Source: Gigaspora rosea
Taxonomy: Eukaryota > Glomeromycota > Glomeromycetes > Diversisporales > Gigasporaceae
Direction of reading: 5' to 3'
DNA length: 64,000 bases
Assembly: GCA_003550325.1 (NCBI GenBank)
Contig: QKWP01000112.1
Span: 128,869-192,868, forward strand
Each line of letters opens with the position of its first letter. Position 1 is the first letter of the stretch. The position numbers were made by a program, and so were the translations under genes. Below are positions 44,491 to 56,148 of the stretch, one piece after another. Below the pieces are notes generated by a model. That model ran no database searches and had not been told where the DNA came from. It saw only the letters and a list, made by a program, of their open reading frames with translations.

Positions 44491-45650
44491 AAAATTTTTT
44501 AAAATTTTTTTATAATTCTACTAATTCTGGCTAGCATTATGGTAATTCTGGGCAAAATTATAGTGGCCAAATTTTACATTTATTAATAAAAATAGTTAAC
44601 TTTAAACCTTTATAAAAGTAGTTAAACTTTATAAATTAAAAAACTAATTCTATAGCTTTATTCTTAAAGACTTTCTCTACACTGCTATAGAAAGAAAAAT
44701 TGTCCTAGCTATACTAGTTATTTTTTTATAACATTTTAAAAATTATCAATTTCGCTTGTTGATTTAAGGGTTTTCACACTGTATAACTTTTTTATAAATA
44801 GATTTAAAAAAAATTAAAAACCATAGAAGTGTTTAGCTTATTTTGATTTAACATTTTAAGATAGTATTTTTTGATTACTATTTTTTTTGAAGAAGGATTA
44901 GCAATTTGAATGTTATCAATTTTATTTGTTGGGACTAGGTATTTTGCACTGTAGTATAAATCATAACCATAATATATATATATAAACTCTCTATTTTTGT
45001 TTGGTAGCAAAATGATTAGGTTTTTCTTTTAATATATTTAGTTAAAATTGAATTTTCTTTTGTATTTTTATTTCTATCAAATAATAAGTCTTTATTTATG
45101 TCTTCATAGATATTAAAAACTATACTTTATTTTTTTAATAAGAATCTTGTAGTTTTGTTTTTTTTTCATTTTATGTACTGAGACCTTGCTCTTTTTTATT
45201 TATTAAGTTCAATATTATTATATGCAGAAGAGAAGAAAGAATAATATATTACAATTATTAGAGAAAAAGAAACCTCAAACTTTATGATGGCCTTCTGCTA
45301 CTATCAATCTTTACCTAAGCCCTAATTGTTAGTTAAACTAAGTTATTTTATAATAACTTGTTAGACTTTCAGAATAAAAATTGTTAACATTAATAACCTT
45401 GTCCTGTCTAACTAGCTCAGGTCACAGTATGTTAAATAAAAAGCAGTTATATAAACCAGACTGCTTAAAATAGAACTTTTAGAATCTTCGTCTAGTGGTT
45501 TCTTTATAAGTCTTGCACATTCTTTCATGTTACTTGTTTTTAAGCCACTCGTGACAATTGTATCCAATACAGTAGATGCCTTTCCTTTTTGGAAGCAGTA
45601 AGTGCTGCAGATCTTTTGGAGAGGGTACACCAGGACCATGGACATCTCTC
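44491..45650. other. AT-rich DNA, no supported gene
   Basis: A 77-codon minus frame at 45412-45645 is less repetitive than its surroundings but shows no domain, signal or membrane segment. Its 5' end runs into the repeat at 45651. The rest is A+T-rich. Confidence 0.35.
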
Positions 45651-46022
45651 ATATAGGTCATAACTGGATTTTGGCCAATTTTGGTCCAATTTGCTAAAAA
45701 TGACAAAATATATTTGTTTAAATAACTTTTGATCTAGTGATTAAAATTGAATAAACGTTTTTTTAGATGCGCCTCACTGAGAGCTTCATTTTAAAAAAAG
45801 TTTGTTCAAATTGGTCCACTGGATGCCAAGATAATTGGCAAAACCTGTTTTTTGCTTCTCAGGGTTTTTGCTGAAAAAAACAAGTATGACCTCTATACTA
45901 GATGTCCAGGGTCCTAGTACACCAGAATGCCCACTTTTTGAAAATTCTTCACAAACCAATATTACTAAAAAAAGTTCACTTGTAACCATAGTAAAGACAG
46001 TAGTTCTTCCTGTATAGTCCAA
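45651..46022. mobile_element. diverged fold-back element with the shared CCAAATTGG module
   Basis: Contains GTTCAAATTGGTCCACTGGAT (45803-45823), with GCGCCTCACTGAGAGC upstream and TGCCAAGATAATTGGC downstream. This is the same module order as in the 209-bp units at 31.7-32.5 kb. CATATAGGTCATAACTGG on the left and CCTCTATACTAGATGTCCAGG near 45890 may be its ends. Open frames on both strands are not supported as genes. Confidence 0.45.
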
Positions 46023-46735
46023 TATCTATCAGAAAGCTACCAAAGACTTCTCAAGATGTGGTGAGTAATAAACTCTAAGCTTGCAGCAAGTAGTCTATGA
46101 ACTTTACCTCTAAATGACAAGTGCCAGTTTTGTGGTAAGTGACAAACTCTAAAGCTATTAGTAGATACTCAGTTAACTGTATCTCTAAATAACAGTAGTT
46201 TTTTTACTTCTGAAGTATTAGTATATTTGTTGGCAGTATTGTCATTGGGCATGTCCAATACTATGTTTTATGTTCAATGTTCAAGATTGTCCAAAACTGT
46301 CCAAGTCTATGTTCAAGGCTTAAATAATTAATGAATTAATTTAATAAATATATAATTATATATTTTTTTAGGTGCTGGATTCATTTTTAAAAAATTAAAA
46401 TAGATAATCTTAATAAAATTTTAAGTAATTTTAATTTGAAAAAATGTTCAAAATGTTTACAAAACATCCAATGTACTTTACTATTTGTTGGTACAGGTAA
46501 TTAGTAGGTAGAGTTACAGAAGATCTTTATCTTGTAGTTTTGTTAAAGATATGTGTCCCTTTATTTGTAGTAAAATAAACAATCTCTTATATTCTCATAT
46601 TTAAATATATTGCTGCTTTTTTTACTAAAGCTTTATTAAATCCTCTTTGCTAAACTATATACTAATACTAATATTAATCTACTATCTTACTATAGTTATA
46701 GTCTATATACTATAATCTATTTGTCATTTGAATTC
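46023..46735. other. AT-rich DNA, no gene seen
   Basis: Short duplications such as ATGTTC/TGTTCAA near 46260-46320 only. Confidence 0.4.
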
Positions 46736-46945
46736 TTTTGAGAAATGAATCCAAGTATAACAGTAAGTAAGTTCTTTAATAGAATTTTTTATAGAAAATA
46801 TTAAAAATTAAAAAAATTTTAATACAATTAACTTAATATATAATTATTAGTAAGTTCTATAACAGAATTTTTATAAAATAAAAATTGTGGTAATTTTATT
46901 GTATTAAAAAGTAAGCTTTATAATAGAATTCTTTATCATATTGTT
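46736..46945. repeat. degenerate repeat field, fourth block
   Basis: Same unit as 8560-10760 (AGTAAGTAAGTTCTTTAATA, AGAATTTTT), strongly AT-shifted. Confidence 0.45.
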
Positions 46946-47159
46946 ATAAAATAACAGGCTAGAGCATTATTTAGAAAATTATACTCCAAAAAAATAGCAA
47001 ATATATTTTGTTTTCTATATCTAGATAATTATTACAAATTTTCAAAATCAGCTATAAAGAATATTGTTTCAAAATTATGCTTTAGCACATACTCTAAACA
47101 ATGCACTTAAACTCAAAATTCTGTACTAGAATATATTATTTTGTTTTTATTTATTTTTA

Positions 47160-47334
47160 AGATAAGGAGAACCGATCAGTTATTAGTTTGCCTATTTTTG
47201 GTGGTTTATGCAGATCTTTTCTATTTATAGTAATTTTTGCTTATTTTTAAAATTTTTCTGCAAATTTTACTATTTTTAGTAATTTTATAATTAATCTGAC
47301 CTATCTATATATATTTTGGGGTTCTAGGTAAAGT
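47160..47334 (-). mobile_element. AACCCC-ended small element, diverged copy
   Basis: Read on the minus strand, TAGAACCCCAAAATATATAT...TAGATAGGTCAG followed by the same internal order (ATTACTATAAATAGAAAAGA, AAAATAAGCAAA) as the element at 49197-49376. Confidence 0.55.
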
Positions 47335-47476
47335 AATATCTTAGTCTTTGTTTAAATATAGTTATAATTACAATATCTATAACTATTACAATTAATTTCT
47401 ACAACTACCAAATACAAAAACTTAGACTATTTAATCTATAACCTAAATCTACTAGAGTATTTATATGTTCTATTTA

Positions 47477-47642
47477 GGGGCATGCCATTTATCACGTTAT
47501 TTTTACCATGGATACATGATCAAAGGTAGTGATCACATCTATATATTATATTAATCAATCAGAATTAGATAAAGTGATCACACTATACATGGATAGGAGT
47601 AGCTACTAAGTAAAAAATATCACGTGATAAATGGCACGCCCC
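47477..47642. mobile_element. GGGGCATGCCATTTAT element, copy 1
   Basis: Left GGGGCATGCCATTTATCACG; right on the minus strand GGGGCGTGCCATTTATCACG. Inner GTGATCACAT/AGTGATCAC repeats. 166 bp, non-coding MITE. Copy 2 at 49034-49385. Confidence 0.75.
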
Positions 47643-48299
47643 TTATATACTCAACTAGTTTTTTATATTGCTTGTTATCTAGTAGTATTTTAATACTATT
47701 ACTCTAGATTAGTATCTCAAGCTATTTTTTTTTGGATACTGCTATAACCTGGTCTGTATCTCAAGCTACTATCTTCTTACTAGAATCTATAGCACTATGC
47801 ATACTTTTGCAAAGTTTATCAATTTTAGTACTTTCTTTATTTTTTTCTAGTTTTCTTTTTAGTTGCATTCCTTATTCTAGTCACTTTCATTTTCCAATTG
47901 CATTTCTACTCTCAATCTAAAGACCTAAAAGATTTGTTAGCTAGACTTTATATACTAATAGTCTTCTTCTCTTAGTACATGCTTTCAAAATGCATGTCCT
48001 TTCTTTTAGATACAATTTTAGCAATCTGATTGGTAGGGCCTTGCTATGAGCCATTTTGTTGTACATTTGCTGCTGGTTAGCCCACTTTTAGTTAGTCTAC
48101 TATTGGTTAGTTTCTGTCAAATTTTTGTTCAAGTACTGTCTAAAGTTAGCTACTTTTCTGCTCAAGTCTTGTTAAGCTTGGTTTTAATTATTATATGTTG
48201 TACTTATTGAGATTTTTGATAAAATATAGAACTTATTTTAGATTTGCACTGCTCATAATGCCAGTTTGCATTTCTTTATATCTAATATGAATACCAATA
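47643..48299. other. no gene seen
   Basis: A 62-codon plus frame at 47732-47920 is hydrophobic and Ser/Leu-rich with no recognisable family, and I do not call it a gene. The rest is AT-rich. Confidence 0.35.
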
Positions 48300-48460
48300 C
48301 CACAATACAAGTTGGTGTAACCCAAGTTACAGATTTGTAATTCAGGTGATTTAGTTCCAAATACTATAATACAGATATAAATTTTTGAAAAATATATCTA
48401 GTAGGATTTGAATTCTATACATCTGTTTGGAGTTACAACAACCCAACTATACTATATTAC
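48300..48460 (-). mobile_element. decayed second copy of the tRNA-headed retroposon (head part)
   Basis: On the minus strand, GTTGGGTTGTTGTAACTCC and the B-box-like GAATTCAAATCCTACTAG align in order with the head of 8951-9949. They are followed by TTTTTCAAAAA and a TCTGTATTATAGTA-like stretch. Most differences are towards A or T. The remaining body was not recognised beyond about 250 bp. Confidence 0.6.
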
Positions 48461-48479
48461 TACATTCCTGGTGCATTAT

Positions 48480-48810
48480 TTTATAACAATATAGTACTTA
48501 TATTATTGCAATAGTAAATAGTTTTTGTAATTGTATTTTTATAATTAAACTTTATAATAATTCTGTAACTTAGTTCTTTATAATATAATATAAACTAAGA
48601 TAATTTTAATCTAGCTAGTGCAATTTTTAATTACATGCTATAATTACCAAAACAAAAAACAATTTTTGTAATAGAATTTTTTATAATAAAAATTGTAATA
48701 ACTCTGATACTAACTTAACTACTAACAGTAAAAATAACTTTAATACAAATAATTGAACATTAACTATATACTGTAGTTATCAGATAATAAGTAAGTTCTA
48801 TAACAATTTT
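48480..48810. repeat. degenerate repeat field, fifth block
   Basis: Same loose unit (TAAGTTCTATAACAATTTTT, AGAATTTTTTATAATA) as at 8.6-10.8 kb. Confidence 0.45.
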
Positions 48811-49033
48811 TTTATAGTAGTTCAAACTTTGGTCAAAGATAAATAAAACTTTTTATTTGAACTTTACAAACTTTAGAACTTAAATAAAACAATTTTCATT
48901 AAATTTGATTAAGGAAGTACCTAAATATCTTTAAAGTTAAGAATTTGTAAACAAAAGCTTTGATTTTGCAATTTGATTAAATGATAGTTGAACTATCAAA
49001 ATAATTCTAACTCCAATTATTATATACTAGTAA
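48811..49033. other. no gene seen
   Basis: AT-rich, with AGTTCAAACTTT/AGTTGAACTATC-type weak inverted sequence. Confidence 0.35.
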
Positions 49034-49385
49034 GGGGCATACCATTTATTATGTAATATTTTTTACTTAGTAGCCACCTCTACCCATGTATAGTATAATA
49101 ATTTTATCTAATTCTAATTGATTAATATAATATATAGATCTGATCACTACCTCTAACCATGTATCTATAGTGAAAATTATATAATAAATGGCATGCCAGG
49201 ACCCCGAAATATATATAGATAGGTTAGGTTAATTATAGAGTTACTAAAAAAGAAAGGATCTACTAAAAAACTTCAAAAATAAGCAAAAAAATTACTATAA
49301 ATAGAAAAGATCTGCATTAAAAACCTCAAAAATAAGCAAACTCATACTTGACCTATCTATATATTTCGGGAACCTGGCATGCCCC
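49034..49385. mobile_element. GGGGCATACCATTTAT element, copy 2, with nested insertion
   Basis: Left GGGGCATACCATTTATTATG; right on the minus strand GGGGCATGCCATTTATTATA. The right terminus is split by the element at 49197-49376. Without it the copy matches 47477-47642 in length and order. Confidence 0.75.
49197..49376. mobile_element. CAGGACCCC-ended 180-bp element with 6-bp duplication
   Basis: Ends CAGGACCCCGAAATATATAT and CAGGTTCCCGAAATATATAG (minus). GCATGC flanks both sides (49191-49196, 49377-49382). Same terminal type and duplication length as 22903-24049. Confidence 0.75.
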
Positions 49386-49690
49386 AAAATAGTTAAATTA
49401 GATCTTGCTTTGGACAATCATATTATAGAATCTAAAACAATATATTTAATATTAATCTAGTTTACATAATTTATACTCAAAATTCTACTAACTCAAAGCT
49501 TGTGCAATCAGAAAAAAGTAATGTATTTTGCAAGACAAAGTTATTTGCAAAATCAAAGTTATATTATATCAAATTTTTGAAGTCCATTTGTATACAACCA
49601 AGAATTTAACAAATACTAAAAGAAAAGTGAGAAAAACAGTTTAGTTGTTCATCTACTTATTAAAAAAAAGTAACAAATAGCATTACAAAA
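49386..49690. other. no gene seen
   Basis: AT-rich DNA without a supportable feature. Confidence 0.4.
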
Positions 49691-51720
49691 TATTTTAAGT
49701 AGCTATATATCGATATATAATGCATAATCATTTTATATAGATTAAAATTAAACGTTATATATTGATTGACTTGTTATAAATCAATATATCTATAATTGAT
49801 AAATATTGTAATTAAAATATAAATCTGTATATATTTGCTAATTGATTGTTATCATATTTATCTGAATTAATAAATAATAATTGTATAAGTTACTAATAGT
49901 AACTTAGTAGTTTCAAAATATTTCAAAATATTTTAGAACTATAAAACCAAACTGGATTAGTAGATCTGTAACCTGGGTTATACTAAGTGCTCAAAAGATT
50001 TTGAAATTTTGTATAATATATTGAAACTAATTTAAAATTTGTATTTCAAGATCAGATTAAATCTTTTGTTTATAAATTAGATCTTCTATTCAGTTTTATT
50101 TTGTCTTTTTCATTTTGGGTTGTTTTTTTTTGTTTTCGTTAATTTTTTTGTTTTCTTTTTTTATTTTGTTTTTTTATTTTTTTTTATTTATTTATTTTTT
50201 AATTTTATTTTATTTTATTTGAAACTTTACAAAATTACTAGTCTTTTCAAAAAACCAACAACTTTTTGGCACTTTGCAAGTACACCAATTTGACTTTACA
50301 AGCCAACTCAAACTTCTAACACTTTGCAAAAACACTTCTAAATCTTCAAAAACACTTTTTTAGAAAATAATTTAGTTAGGCACAAGTTTTTTACAAGTTT
50401 TCGCAAGTTTTTGCTTGTTTATTTTTTTGTATAATATATTTTGGTTTGTTTTTTTGTTTTTTTTAAAATTTTTTTTTATTAATTTATTTTATTCTGGCAC
50501 TTTGTAAAAACGCACTTATTTAGAAAAATAATTTAGTTAGACATAAGTTTTTGCAAGTTTTCACAAGTTAACATATTAGTTTACAAAAGCACAACTTGGC
50601 TTTAGCAATTTCTAAATTTGCAAGAACACAAATTCTTACTTTAAAGAAATAGAGATTTGGGCTTCAGCAATTTCTGAATTTGCAAAAACACAAATTCTTA
50701 CTTTAAAGAAATAGAGATTTGGGCTTCATTTATTTTTTTTATTAAGTTTGCTTATATATTTTGTTTTTTAGTTATTTTTTTAGTTATTTTTTAATTTTAT
50801 TTTATTTTATTTATTCCTAATTTTCTTCAGAACTTTGCAAGAAAACAACCTGACTTTTTTGGCACTTTACAAGAACACCAACTCTAACTTCTCTGCCATT
50901 TTGCAAGAATATACTAGATTCTTTGACAATTTGCAAAAACACTAGCACTTTTTAAAAAGTAGTGAATATAAGTGAATATTAGTAAATATAATAGTTAAAC
51001 CAAGAAAAGGAGAAATAATAGCTAACTGCAAGATGAAAAAATAAGTGTATAGAGCTAGTATTATGCGACAAAGTGCAAAAGTAGTTTAAAATATTACTAT
51101 TTTTTGTTTTTGTTTTACATTATTTTTTTAGGATCAGTTTTTTTAGGTTTTATTTTTTTGACATTTTTTTTATTTTAGGAAGTAGCAAATATGAGTGAAT
51201 ATTAGTAAATATTAGTGAATATGAGTGAATATTAGCAAATACTAGCAAATATGATAGTTAAAACAGAGAAAAAGAGAGATAATAGCTAACTGCAAGGTAA
51301 GAAAAATAAGTATATAGAGCTAGTATTATGTGACAAAGTGTGAAAATAGTTTAAAATATCACTATTTTTTATTTTCAGGTTTAGTTTTTTTTTTGTTATT
51401 TTTTCATTTTTTTATAAAGAATTTATAATAATATATAATAAAATATATAATGTTAATTAAAAATGCATATTTAATTTAAAAATAATATTAATAATAATAA
51501 ATAAAAAAATATAAAATTTTATATTAAATTGCGAAATCTTGTAAAATGTGTGAATAATTGTAGAAACCTGTAAAATATTTAAAAATAAGTATACAGTATA
51601 ATAGTATTGTTATTTGTAATTTTTAATCTGATATCTATTGATTATTACTGATTATTACTGAATACTATCTTAATCAATAGTTCTTGTCAGAGGGATTTAA
51701 ATCGATTACTATCCAATAAG
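49691..51720. repeat. T-rich repeat element with TATCGATATATA flanks, copy 2
   Basis: Begins with TATATATCGATATATAATGC and ends in ATCGATTACTATCC-like sequence. The core alternates long T runs with CTTTGCAAGAAAACAACCTG and AAATTCTTACTTTAAAGAAA (a 65-bp tandem pair near 50590-50730) and with AGTGAATATTAGTAAATA runs. Layout as in 26360-28495. No coding frame. Confidence 0.55.
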
Positions 51721-52456
51721 GCCTAACCAAATTGATTCTTTGTTTAATATAATATAAAATAACTGTAAGAAGGGGGTGGGGCATTGAAAAAAACATAAAA
51801 ATAATAATACTGCAATTTTATTGGCTAATTTTACATATATTAAATTTAAAAAATTGAAAGGGTTCAAATACTATTAATTACTATTAATGTGTATTGGGCT
51901 TATATAAATTTTAAAAAATAGGGAGGAGGTCATGTTAAACAAAGAATTAAATTGGTCTGGTCTAACTGATAAAAATTGATAGTAATCCCTATGCAAATTT
52001 TGGTGATGAGCCAGCTAAGTTATATTAACAATTAGGTGCTCTTGCTCAAATTAGATTATATTTTACCAGTTATGGCATTTACAAAAAGAGTATATATTAT
52101 TAGCCTTTAATCAGATTATATAAAAAAGAGCCAGACATTATGCAAATAGTTACAAAATAATATTTTGTTTTATAGAGGCACTTAGGGTTTAAATTACTAG
52201 CAAGAGTACTACTAGCAAAACAGATAACAAGCCTTTTAAAAAACTTAATAGTGGTGATTTTTTATAGACATTAGTAGAGTTAAGATTTAAACAAAAAGCT
52301 ATTAAGGTGGGCATTCTTCAGAATGTATATAATAGCCCATTTAATGCAAAATTTGTCAAAATATAAAGAGACAATTTGGCATATAATATAGTTAAAAGTG
52401 CAAATTGAACAATATAAAGTTCAAATTAAAAGTAGCCCAGATAAATCCTTGAATAT
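51721..52456 (+). pseudogene. LINE-like relic, left part
   Basis: Plus-strand frame with many TAA/TAG/TGA that could derive from Gln, Trp and Arg codons. It continues in register across the retrotransposon at 52457-57536 once one AATAT copy is removed. Too decayed for named motifs here; the assignment rests on the right part. Confidence 0.35.
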
Positions 52457-52809
52457 TGTAACAAACAGGGAACAAGACCGATAGTTTGTATAGAAAAAAG
52501 GAACAGTTGTAATTTTATTAAGTAAACTAAAGAGCAATGATTTTTGCAAGGTGCGTATTTATACTACTTTTTTCTACTTCTTACTAATTATATTTGTAAT
52601 GCACATCGAATGACTAACTAACTCTTGACACATTGAATACTGACTATTACCTCATTCCATTATAATCTCTTCATAACCCGAACAACTTTGATCCCGTGAG
52701 TATGATCAGGATCATGATCGTTCAATCACGTGTGCATGTAACTATAATCATGATCTCGATCATGACAAACTTGATTGAGATCTTGATTGTGACAATCTTG
52801 ATCATAACA
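52457..52809 (-). repeat. 3' LTR of the chromovirus
   Basis: 353 bp; close to 57184-57536 with scattered substitutions. Holds several GATCATGATC-type palindromes. Confidence 0.92.
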
Positions 52810-52825
52810 GTTTTCCTGCCTCAAA

Positions 52826-53044
52826 AGCCCTTTCCTGCTCGTTGAGGCTTAGGCTTAGGCTTATTAGGATAAACCCAGTGGAACTTATCTACTGCTTCTC
52901 TTGCATTACCAAGGTTCTCCTCCAGCTCCCAAGAACATTCTCCAATATCACACCCTTCCTATTCGATCAGGTAGTGTAACTTCTGTCTAATAATTTTAGA
53001 GTCAAGAATATCTTTAACTTTATACTCATTTTCTCCGTCCACTA
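52826..53044 (-). pseudogene. chromodomain
   Basis: EYKVKDILDSKI, then LHYLIE, an in-frame TAG where the conserved Trp stands, EGCDIGECSWELEENL, NAREAVDKFH. This is a complete chromodomain except for the Trp-to-stop change. A basic Lys/Pro tail follows. Confidence 0.85.
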
Positions 53045-53918
53045 CTACCGGTTGAGGTGGTTCAGGTTCCCTTCCTGGAATACTGTTGTGAGTATAGGGT
53101 TCCAATAACAATGCATGAAATGTGTTGTGGATTTTAAGTATAGGGGTAAGGCCAGACGATAAGTAACTGGATTAATTTGTTTTATTACAGTGTAGGGTCC
53201 AAGGCGGCGGTAATTTAACTTTTCAGAGGGCCGAGTGGTGTGAATATTTTCTGCAACATCCAAACCTTGTCTCTCTGTTGGTATCATGGGTATGCTTGAT
53301 GACCCTTGTCAGCATTGTCTTTGTAACGTTTTTGAGCAATTGCTAATTCATCATGCACAGTGGTAATGATTTTCTTTAGCTTAGAGATTTCATCTTCTGC
53401 TGCAGGGACAGTTGGGCAACTGATTGTTCAGATATCGAAACGAGGGTGGAACCCATAGTTTGCAAAAAATGGTGTAGTTTTGGTGGAGGAATGTAAAGAA
53501 TTATTATATACAATCTCTGCAAATGTAAGTAGATCTGCCCAGTCGTCTTGATGGTAATTAATAGTGCACCTCAAATATTGCTCTAAAATCTGATTCACTC
53601 ATTTACTTTGACCATCCGTTTGAGGGTGGTACGCTGTTGAAAAATTAATTTTTGTATCAAGGAGTTCAAACAAACAGTGTCAGAACTTAGAGGCGAACTG
53701 TGGGCCTCGATCTGAAACTATGTCTTCAGGGACACTGTGAAGGCGAATTATTTCTTTAAAAATAAGATGGGCTGTTTGTTCAGCTGTAATGGTTTTTGTA
53801 CAGAACTTCACATTATTCTGTACAAATTTTCGCATTTGTGGCCACCAATAATCACAGGATAACAATTACATGGTTTAGTTACCCCAAAATAACCGGCCAA
53901 CTTAGAGTTGTGTTTCGA
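53045..53918 (-). pseudogene. integrase with internal deletion
   Basis: [17 protein letters not shown] (zinc region end) runs directly into [17 protein letters not shown]. The second Cys of the zinc finger and the first catalytic Asp region, normally some 60-70 residues, are missing at about 53798. [19 protein letters not shown] keeps the second Asp. The C-terminal part (LNYRRLGPYTVIKQI) is at 53045-53287. Non-functional as it stands. Confidence 0.8.
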
Positions 53919-54580
53919 CTAAAATAAGTCGAGTCTCTTTGCATTTCCTGAAACATAAAGGAGTCTGTCCCTGAATAATAAGTTGTCGTGGCAAGAGAAT
54001 TTAGAATAATCAGAACGTAACCTTTTTGTCGTTTGAGCTGCACCGTATAAATAGGTATATATGTCTTTTGCAAAAGGATCATCTCTTAATTGGGAACGTA
54101 TTGTATTCCTTAATATACAATCAACTGGTGCAATGTAAGTGATATTAATATAAGGTTTCTTAAACAAAATGCTCTGTAAAAGTGGTGTGGGTACACACCC
54201 TTCTTGGATATAATCTGGTCTGCGTAATAATGTGTCAGATTTCCTCTGTTCTTTGCCAGATCGAAACAGGATCTCAAAGTTGAAATCTGAAAGCTGGAGT
54301 GCCCACCGAGCTTGACGTCGATTTAGGATCTTAGCATTAGCAAAGTATTGAAGATTCCTATGGTCACAAAACACCATAATACGATGTTTGGCACCTTCCA
54401 AATATTGCCACCAGTGCTTAAAAGCAGAACGATTGCTAATAACTCTTTATCATAAATGTTATAGTTGATCTCAGCAGGGGAAAATTTTCTTGAATAATAC
54501 GCAATGGGGTGGAGAACATTATTATTATGATATTGAGATAATACTGCCCCTAAAGCATAATCAGAAGCATCAGACTCTAG
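53919..54580 (-). pseudogene. RNase H domain
   Basis: [16 protein letters not shown] (Asp), [23 protein letters not shown] (Glu), [10 protein letters not shown] (Asp) and RWALQLSDFNFEILFRSGKE. Frame break near 54400. Confidence 0.85.
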
Positions 54581-55435
54581 ATGATAACTTTTATTGGGTC
54601 CGCATGTATGAGGATCAGTGGAGTTGCAAATGCTTCTTTTAGCAAGTCAAAAGCCTGCTGTGCAGCAGGAGTCCAGGTAAGAAATTTGTTAATCTTACGG
54701 GTCAACTTCGTCAATGGGGTGACAATTTGAGAATAATTTCTAATGAATTGTCGATAATAGTTAGCGAACCCCAAAAATTGCTGAATGTGTTTGATAGTCT
54801 TCGGGATCGGCCACGACAAGATGGCTTCCACCTTCCCTTGATTCATGCTAATCCCATTAGGAGTAATATGGTATCCTAAAAAATTATCATAGGTTTTATC
54901 AAATTCACATTTCTCTAATTTAGCATACAGGCCAAACTTCCACAGTTGTTCCAAAACAAGTTGCACATGACGGTTATGTACTCTTGGTTAGTCGAATATG
55001 TCAGAATGTCATTAAGGTAAATAATGACGAATTGGTCCAGGAAGTCCTAAAAAACGTCGTTCATCAAATGCTGGAATACTGCAGGGGCATTAGTTAGCCT
55101 GAAAGGCATAACCATGTATTCAAAATGTTCATAACAAGTGCGGAAAGCCGTCTTCTACTCATCCCCGGGTCGAATATGTACTAAGTTGTAGGCGCCCTAA
55201 GATCTATTTTTGTGAATAATTTCGCACCAGCTAAGCAGTCCAATAATTCCGGAATAAGGGGAAAAGGGTATCTATTTTTTACCGTAAGTTTATTTAATCC
55301 CCTAAAATCCACGCAAAGGCGCAACGTTCCGTCTTTCTTTTTAACAAATAAGACAGGAGCTCCAGCTGGTGATGTTGAATATCTGATAAATTCTTTTTCA
55401 AGATGTTCTTCAATGTATTGTTTGAGTGTTTTCAA
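54577..55435 (-). pseudogene. reverse transcriptase domain, active site mutated
   Basis: [42 protein letters not shown], one-base frameshift near 55198, an in-frame TAG just after it, EYMVMPF, then YLNDIL at about 55010-55027 where YLDD/YVDD is required, LEKCEFDKT and FLGYHITPNGI. The Asp-to-Asn change would abolish polymerase activity. Confidence 0.88.
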
Positions 55436-55488
55436 TTCTTGTTCTGATAATCTGTAGATAGGACCCCATGGTGGTTGGGACCTGGAAG

Positions 55489-56148
55489 CTAATCAATTGC
55501 ACAATCGTACGGTCGATTTTCTGGCAATTTATCTGCTTCCTTTTTGTCAAATACATCACTAAACTCAAGATATTTTGTAGGGACAGTTGTTGGAGCGGTA
55601 GACATATGAACTGTTAATACTGGAAAAACGTGAATCAGGTATACGCGGTCCTGTTTATCTAGCCTCTCATTTTCTGATGGATCCTCTTTCACTTGAAGGT
55701 TAATCAAATGGTCTTCACAAAAAATGCTCGAGAAAGCAAGTGATCGTTCGTGCCAATTGATTAAAGGATTATATTTCACAAGCCAAGACAACCTCAGGAT
55801 AATTGAGTAATGAGGAGAAGGCATAAGGTTAAAGGAACTTGTTTTCTGGTGATTGTATAATAGGAGCTGCAGAGGCTCTGTTTCGTGAGTTACAGCTTCA
55901 AAAGCAACTTCCCTGCCATCAATAACCTCCACTGCAAGAGGCACAGGCTTTGTGACCATTGGTATAGAAAACTTTTGGGCCAGCGAAGTGTCTAAAAAGC
56001 AAGATGACACCCCTGAGTCCAGTAACTCCATGGTTGACAAGCTAGTTCTATTCTTAAATAATAATTTTACTGGGAGGACTAAAGCCTTGGTGGACTCAAC
56101 TGATAAAAGGGTTGTAGGGATGTTTGTGTATGTTATGTCCAGCTGCAA
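55489..56148 (-). pseudogene. aspartic protease region
   Basis: LLDSGVSSCFLD with the catalytic DSG; about 120 residues further on ILRLSWLVKYNPLINW in the place of the usual ILGMPWL. The open frame continues to YDCAID ahead of RT. Confidence 0.8.

Noticed and set aside
45412-45645. 77-residue minus-strand ORF
   Set aside because: Composition is not implausible, but there is no domain or start context and it runs into a repeat at its 5' end.
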